Shown: one piece after another, positions 61,160 through 64,000 of the stretch
How positions within the stretch are numbered: position 1 is the first letter of the stretch
How the letters are laid out: each line of letters begins with the position of its first letter
Source: Gammaproteobacteria bacterium
GTDB taxonomy: Bacteria; Pseudomonadota; Gammaproteobacteria; Ga0077554; Ga007554
Direction: 5' to 3'
Assembly: GCA_040183005.1 (NCBI GenBank)
Contig: JAMPIW010000007.1
Location: 496,001 to 560,000, forward strand
DNA length: 64,000 nucleotides
Notes under the pieces: generated by a model
Seen by the model: only the letters and a program-made list of their open reading frames with translations
Told to the model about the DNA's origin: nothing
Databases searched by the model: none
Translations under genes and position numbers: made by a program

Positions 61160-63052
61160 ATGAAGATCGCACCTAAGATCATGTTGGGATATTGCCTCAT
61201 CGCCGGCTTCGTCGCGGCGGTGGGCTATGCCGGCTATTGGGGCACGCGGCAAACAGAGCGCACCTACGAACGGTTGCTTGATGACACCATCCCCGCTGCG
61301 CAAGCCATCCAAAACATACGCTACTATGGACTCCAACTCACCAGCGCCACCACTGAACTCCTATACTTGAGGACGCTAGGTAAAGGGGGTAATGGTCTCG
61401 GACGGGATCCAGAAACTGCAGAAATAGTGGCGCTGCGTGACAAGGCCCTGGCTCCCTTAGACCAGTCAATCGACCAGTACGCCGACCTGATATGTCGCAA
61501 GTTTCCGGCTGAGACAGCGCAGGCCAACCGCATCCGCCAGCGCGCAACCGAACTCAAGGCCCGCAGTGCCGAAGTGATAGCCGCCCGGGATAGCAGTGCG
61601 CGTCGCACGTCGCTCCTGGAAGCAAAGAGCCGCATGACAGACACAGCAAAGGCATTCTTCCATGAAACCGATCAAATCCTGGATCAGGAAAAGAAGGAGA
61701 TAGCGGAAGAGCGTGAACATGTCGATGCCACCATCCATCAATATCTGCAGACCATCGTCCTCGCAGCCCTGCTGGCCCTCCTCCTCGCCCTGGCTCTGGG
61801 TGTGCTCATCGCCCGCAACCTGTCGCGACCCATCGTCGCCCTCAAGGACGCCGCCCTGGCCTTGGGAAAAGGTGACCTGGGCGTGCGCGTCGACATCTGT
61901 TCCAGTGACGAAATAGGGACGCTGGCGCAAAGTTTTAACACCATGGCTCAAGAGCTGGGCACGACGACTGTATCCAAGGGCTTTTTGGACAACGTCATCC
62001 GCTCCATGCTGGACAGCCTGATTGTGCTGGATGCCAGTGGTCACATCGTGCGCGTAAACCAGGCCACCTTGCGTCTGTTGGGCTATACGGAATCAGAACT
62101 GCTGGGACAACCCGCCAGTGTGGTTGTGCAAGATGATTTCCTGCCGGGCTTTCATGCCGAAGACTATGCGAATTCTGCCGTGGATGAGAGCGCGGAAACG
62201 ATTTACCGCACAAAGGATGGACAGCTACGGCCTATGCTGTTTTCCGTCGCCGTGCTGCGCAACGACAACGGCGACATCCAGGGGCTTGTGCTGGTGGCGC
62301 AGGACATTACCGGCACAAAACAGGCACAAGAGGCCTTGATACAAAAAACACACGCACTGGAGCGCACCAATAAGGAGCTGGACCAGTTTGCCTACGTAAT
62401 CTCGCACGATCTCAAGGCGCCGCTGCGCGCCATTGCCAATCTTTCGCAGTGGATAGAGGAAGACTTGTGTGATCTGATGCCTCCAGATACCCGCAAACAG
62501 ATGGACCTGCTGCGGGGTCGGGTAGTGCGCATGGAGGGTCTGATCAATGGCGTGCTGGAATATTCGCGGGTTGGCCGAGTGACTGCGCAGCTAGAAGACG
62601 TCGATACACAAATTCTGCTCAATGACATCATCGACGGCCTGCCCGTTCCGGCGGGTTACACCATCACAATTGGCCCCGATATGCCGCGCTTTCCCACGGC
62701 GCGAGTCCGCCTCAGCCAAGTCTTTGGCAATCTGCTCAGCAACGCCATCAAATACCGCGCCCGTGAGGATGGCCGCGCCGCCATCTCCGTTGCGGATAAA
62801 GGCGATTTTTACGAGTTCTCGGTGACCGACGACGGTCCCGGTATCGCGCCCGAGTATCACGAGAAGGTGTTCGTCATATTCCAAACCCTCGCCGCTCGCG
62901 ACAAGGTCGATAGCACCGGCATCGGCCTAACCCTGGTGAAGAAGATCGTGGAGAGCGTGGGCGGGCATATCACATTGGAATCAGAGGTGGGACAAGGAGC
63001 GACATTCCGCTTCACTTGGCCCAAGTTAATCGAAGAAAAGGAGGATGCATGA
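61160..63052 (+). CDS. membrane sensor histidine kinase (4HB, HAMP, PAS)
   Basis: A 630-residue kinase. Helix 1 (about 8-28), a periplasmic four-helix-bundle domain rich in Ala, Arg and Glu, helix 2 (about 193-213), then HAMP (ARNLSRPIVALKDAALALGKGDLGVRV), PAS (about 270-390; FLDNVIRSMLDSLIVLDASGHIVRVNQATLRLLGY), H-box FAYVISHDLKAPLRAIAN (His about 413), N-box LLSNAIKYRA, G1 DDGPGIAPEYHEKVF and G2 TGIGLTLVKKIVESVGG. It is followed, with a 4-nt ATGA overlap, by an Rcp1-like response regulator, its likely partner. Confidence 0.93.
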   Translation: MKIAPKIMLGYCLIAGFVAAVGYAGYWGTRQTERTYERLLDDTIPAAQAIQNIRYYGLQLTSATTELLYLRTLGKGGNGLGRDPETAEIVALRDKALAPLDQSIDQYADLICRKFPAETAQANRIRQRATELKARSAEVIAARDSSARRTSLLEAKSRMTDTAKAFFHETDQILDQEKKEIAEEREHVDATIHQYLQTIVLAALLALLLALALGVLIARNLSRPIVALKDAALALGKGDLGVRVDICSSDEIGTLAQSFNTMAQELGTTTVSKGFLDNVIRSMLDSLIVLDASGHIVRVNQATLRLLGYTESELLGQPASVVVQDDFLPGFHAEDYANSAVDESAETIYRTKDGQLRPMLFSVAVLRNDNGDIQGLVLVAQDITGTKQAQEALIQKTHALERTNKELDQFAYVISHDLKAPLRAIANLSQWIEEDLCDLMPPDTRKQMDLLRGRVVRMEGLINGVLEYSRVGRVTAQLEDVDTQILLNDIIDGLPVPAGYTITIGPDMPRFPTARVRLSQVFGNLLSNAIKYRAREDGRAAISVADKGDFYEFSVTDDGPGIAPEYHEKVFVIFQTLAARDKVDSTGIGLTLVKKIVESVGGHITLESEVGQGATFRFTWPKLIEEKEDA

Positions 63053-63477
63053 AAGACAATTCGGTGAATATACTCCTGGTGGAAGACGACGAAGTCGACG
63101 CCATGAACGTCAAACGGGCGTTCAAGAAGACCAATATCTGCAACCCGTTATTTCATGCAGGGAACGGCCTGGAGGCCTTGGACATGCTGCGCGGTACGGG
63201 CGGGGTGGAAAAGATCATCCCCAAGCCGCGCATCATCCTCCTGGACCTCAATATGCCGCGCATGAACGGCATCGAGTTCCTGCATGAACTGCGTGCCGAT
63301 CCCGAATTGCACGATATCAGTGTGGTGGTGCTGACCACCTCAAATGAGGAACGCGACAAGGTGGCGGCCTACAACCTCAACGTCGCGGGTTACATTTTGA
63401 AGCCCGTGGAGCCGGAAAGATTCATTGAGGCAATTGGCACCCTGAATCTATATTGGAATCTCATCGAGCTGCCCTGA
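63049..63477 (+). CDS. single-domain response regulator (Rcp1-like)
   Basis: A 142-residue receiver without an output domain. The acidic pocket EDDEVD, the phospho-acceptor in ILLDLNMPRMNG (Asp about 64), VVLTTS (Thr) and YILKPVEP (Lys about 112) are all present. The N-terminal ILLVEDDEVDAMNVKRAFKK is typical for partners of phytochrome-style kinases. AAGGAGG lies directly upstream of ATG 63049, which overlaps the kinase stop. Confidence 0.92.
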   Translation: MKDNSVNILLVEDDEVDAMNVKRAFKKTNICNPLFHAGNGLEALDMLRGTGGVEKIIPKPRIILLDLNMPRMNGIEFLHELRADPELHDISVVVLTTSNEERDKVAAYNLNVAGYILKPVEPERFIEAIGTLNLYWNLIELP

Positions 63478-63480
63478 GCC

Positions 63481-64000
63481 ATGAACGAACTGTTGCGCAT
63501 ATTGATCATTGACGACGACGACGTGGATCGCATGACGGTCCTTCGTGCGTGCAAATCGGCCGGGGTCATCATGCACGCGGAAGAAGCGCCCAACGGCAAG
63601 ATAGGGCTGGAGTTATTGAAAACGCATACCTTCGACTGCGTCTTCCTTGATTATCTCCTGCCGGACAGTGATGGTCTCACAATCTTGCGCGCGGCGCGGA
63701 CTGCGGGTGTCGACACGCCGATCGTCATGCTCACGGGTCACGGTGATGAGCGCCTTGCGGTGGAGATGATGCAGGCAGGCGCCAACGATTACCTACCCAA
63801 AGGCAAGATTTCGCCGGAGAGCCTCGCCCACAGCCTGCGGCACGCAATGCGCCTGCACCAAGCGGAGATCGATCGGCAAGCAGTAGAACGAAAGCTACAA
63901 GCGTCCAATCGACGCATCACCGATATCCTGGAGAGCATCAGCGATGCGTTCTTCGCGGTGACCAGTGATTGGTGCGTGACCTATGTAAACAAAGAGGCGG
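63481..64000 (+). CDS. response regulator with PAS domain, cut by right edge
   Basis: The first 173 residues of a longer protein: a receiver (LIIDDDDVDRMTV, VFLDYLLPDSDG with Asp about 58, VMLTGHGDERLAV, NDYLPKG), a linker helix (EIDRQAVERKLQASNRR), then the beginning of a PAS domain (ITDILESISDAFFAVTSDWCVTYVNKEA). Such receiver-PAS proteins usually go on into a histidine kinase or GGDEF/EAL output, which is not visible here. It starts 3 bp after the previous stop. Confidence 0.9.
   Translation, partial: MNELLRILIIDDDDVDRMTVLRACKSAGVIMHAEEAPNGKIGLELLKTHTFDCVFLDYLLPDSDGLTILRAARTAGVDTPIVMLTGHGDERLAVEMMQAGANDYLPKGKISPESLAHSLRHAMRLHQAEIDRQAVERKLQASNRRITDILESISDAFFAVTSDWCVTYVNKEA

Overview
The window is a dense bacterial chromosome segment with about 54 protein genes, no tRNA, rRNA or CRISPR array that I can recognise, and an unusual load of small palindromic repeats. 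The gene set is gammaproteobacterial: Rsd/AlgQ, DksA, Hsp33, YbiT-type ABC-F, the TesA/YbbA/YbbP neighbourhood, a petABC cytochrome bc1 operon and an MlaE/F/D lipid transporter. CbbY, a D-ribulose-kinase-like FGGY kinase, a pyruvate:ferredoxin oxidoreductase with its own NAD(P)H-linked flavoprotein, and the many two-component and c-di-GMP proteins suggest a facultatively anaerobic, possibly lithoautotrophic species (Chromatiales-like). This placement is inference; no marker RNA gene is present.

Layout. 1-3.6 kb: ybiT (cut by the left edge) and rhlE, both leftward. 3.6-8.7 kb: a DUF917 protein paired with a PAS-GGDEF-EAL protein, facing an HD-GYP protein. 9.2-18 kb: SET-domain protein, rsd, plsC-like acyltransferase, acs, DUF3579, dksA, cbbY, a sugar kinase, queF, hslO. 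18.4-24.1 kb: a rightward set (PilZ, YHS-domain protein, porG, porA, porB, flavoprotein-ferredoxin fusion) behind a perfect FNR-type box. 24.2-28.5 kb: a second-type FtsH, PPK2 and a DAACS symporter. 28.6-34.4 kb: an accessory zone with a yheT gene lacking a canonical start, an IS91-family remnant, a complete type II restriction-modification system with controller protein and C-box, a toxin-antitoxin pair, a partial gene duplication and dispersed repeats. 34.2-43.4 kb: quinone oxidoreductase, two envelope lipoproteins, CYTH phosphatase, a peptide ABC importer lacking ATPases but containing an L,D-transpeptidase gene, and a PIN-PhoH ATPase. 43.5-55.4 kb: glycine-zipper lipoprotein, ybbP/ybbA/tesA, an EamA transporter, petABC and the Mla-type operon. 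55.9-64 kb: a sensory locus with an ABC-type substrate-binding protein, two phytochrome-style histidine kinases, a TonB-dependent receptor and two response regulators, the last cut by the right edge.

The most distinctive points are: (i) the FNR-box-headed por operon; (ii) palindromic elements with arms of 30 bp or more that start exactly at the stop codon of the upstream gene, inside operons (porG/porA, mlaE/mlaF, after the mla lipoprotein gene), with a solo arm near rhlE; (iii) two further repeat families, one MITE-like with 3 copies and one of about 100 bp with 2 copies; (iv) the compact R-M system whose two convergent stop codons share one CTAG; and (v) the binding protein/kinase/TonB/kinase/regulator locus, which looks like a self-contained sensing system.
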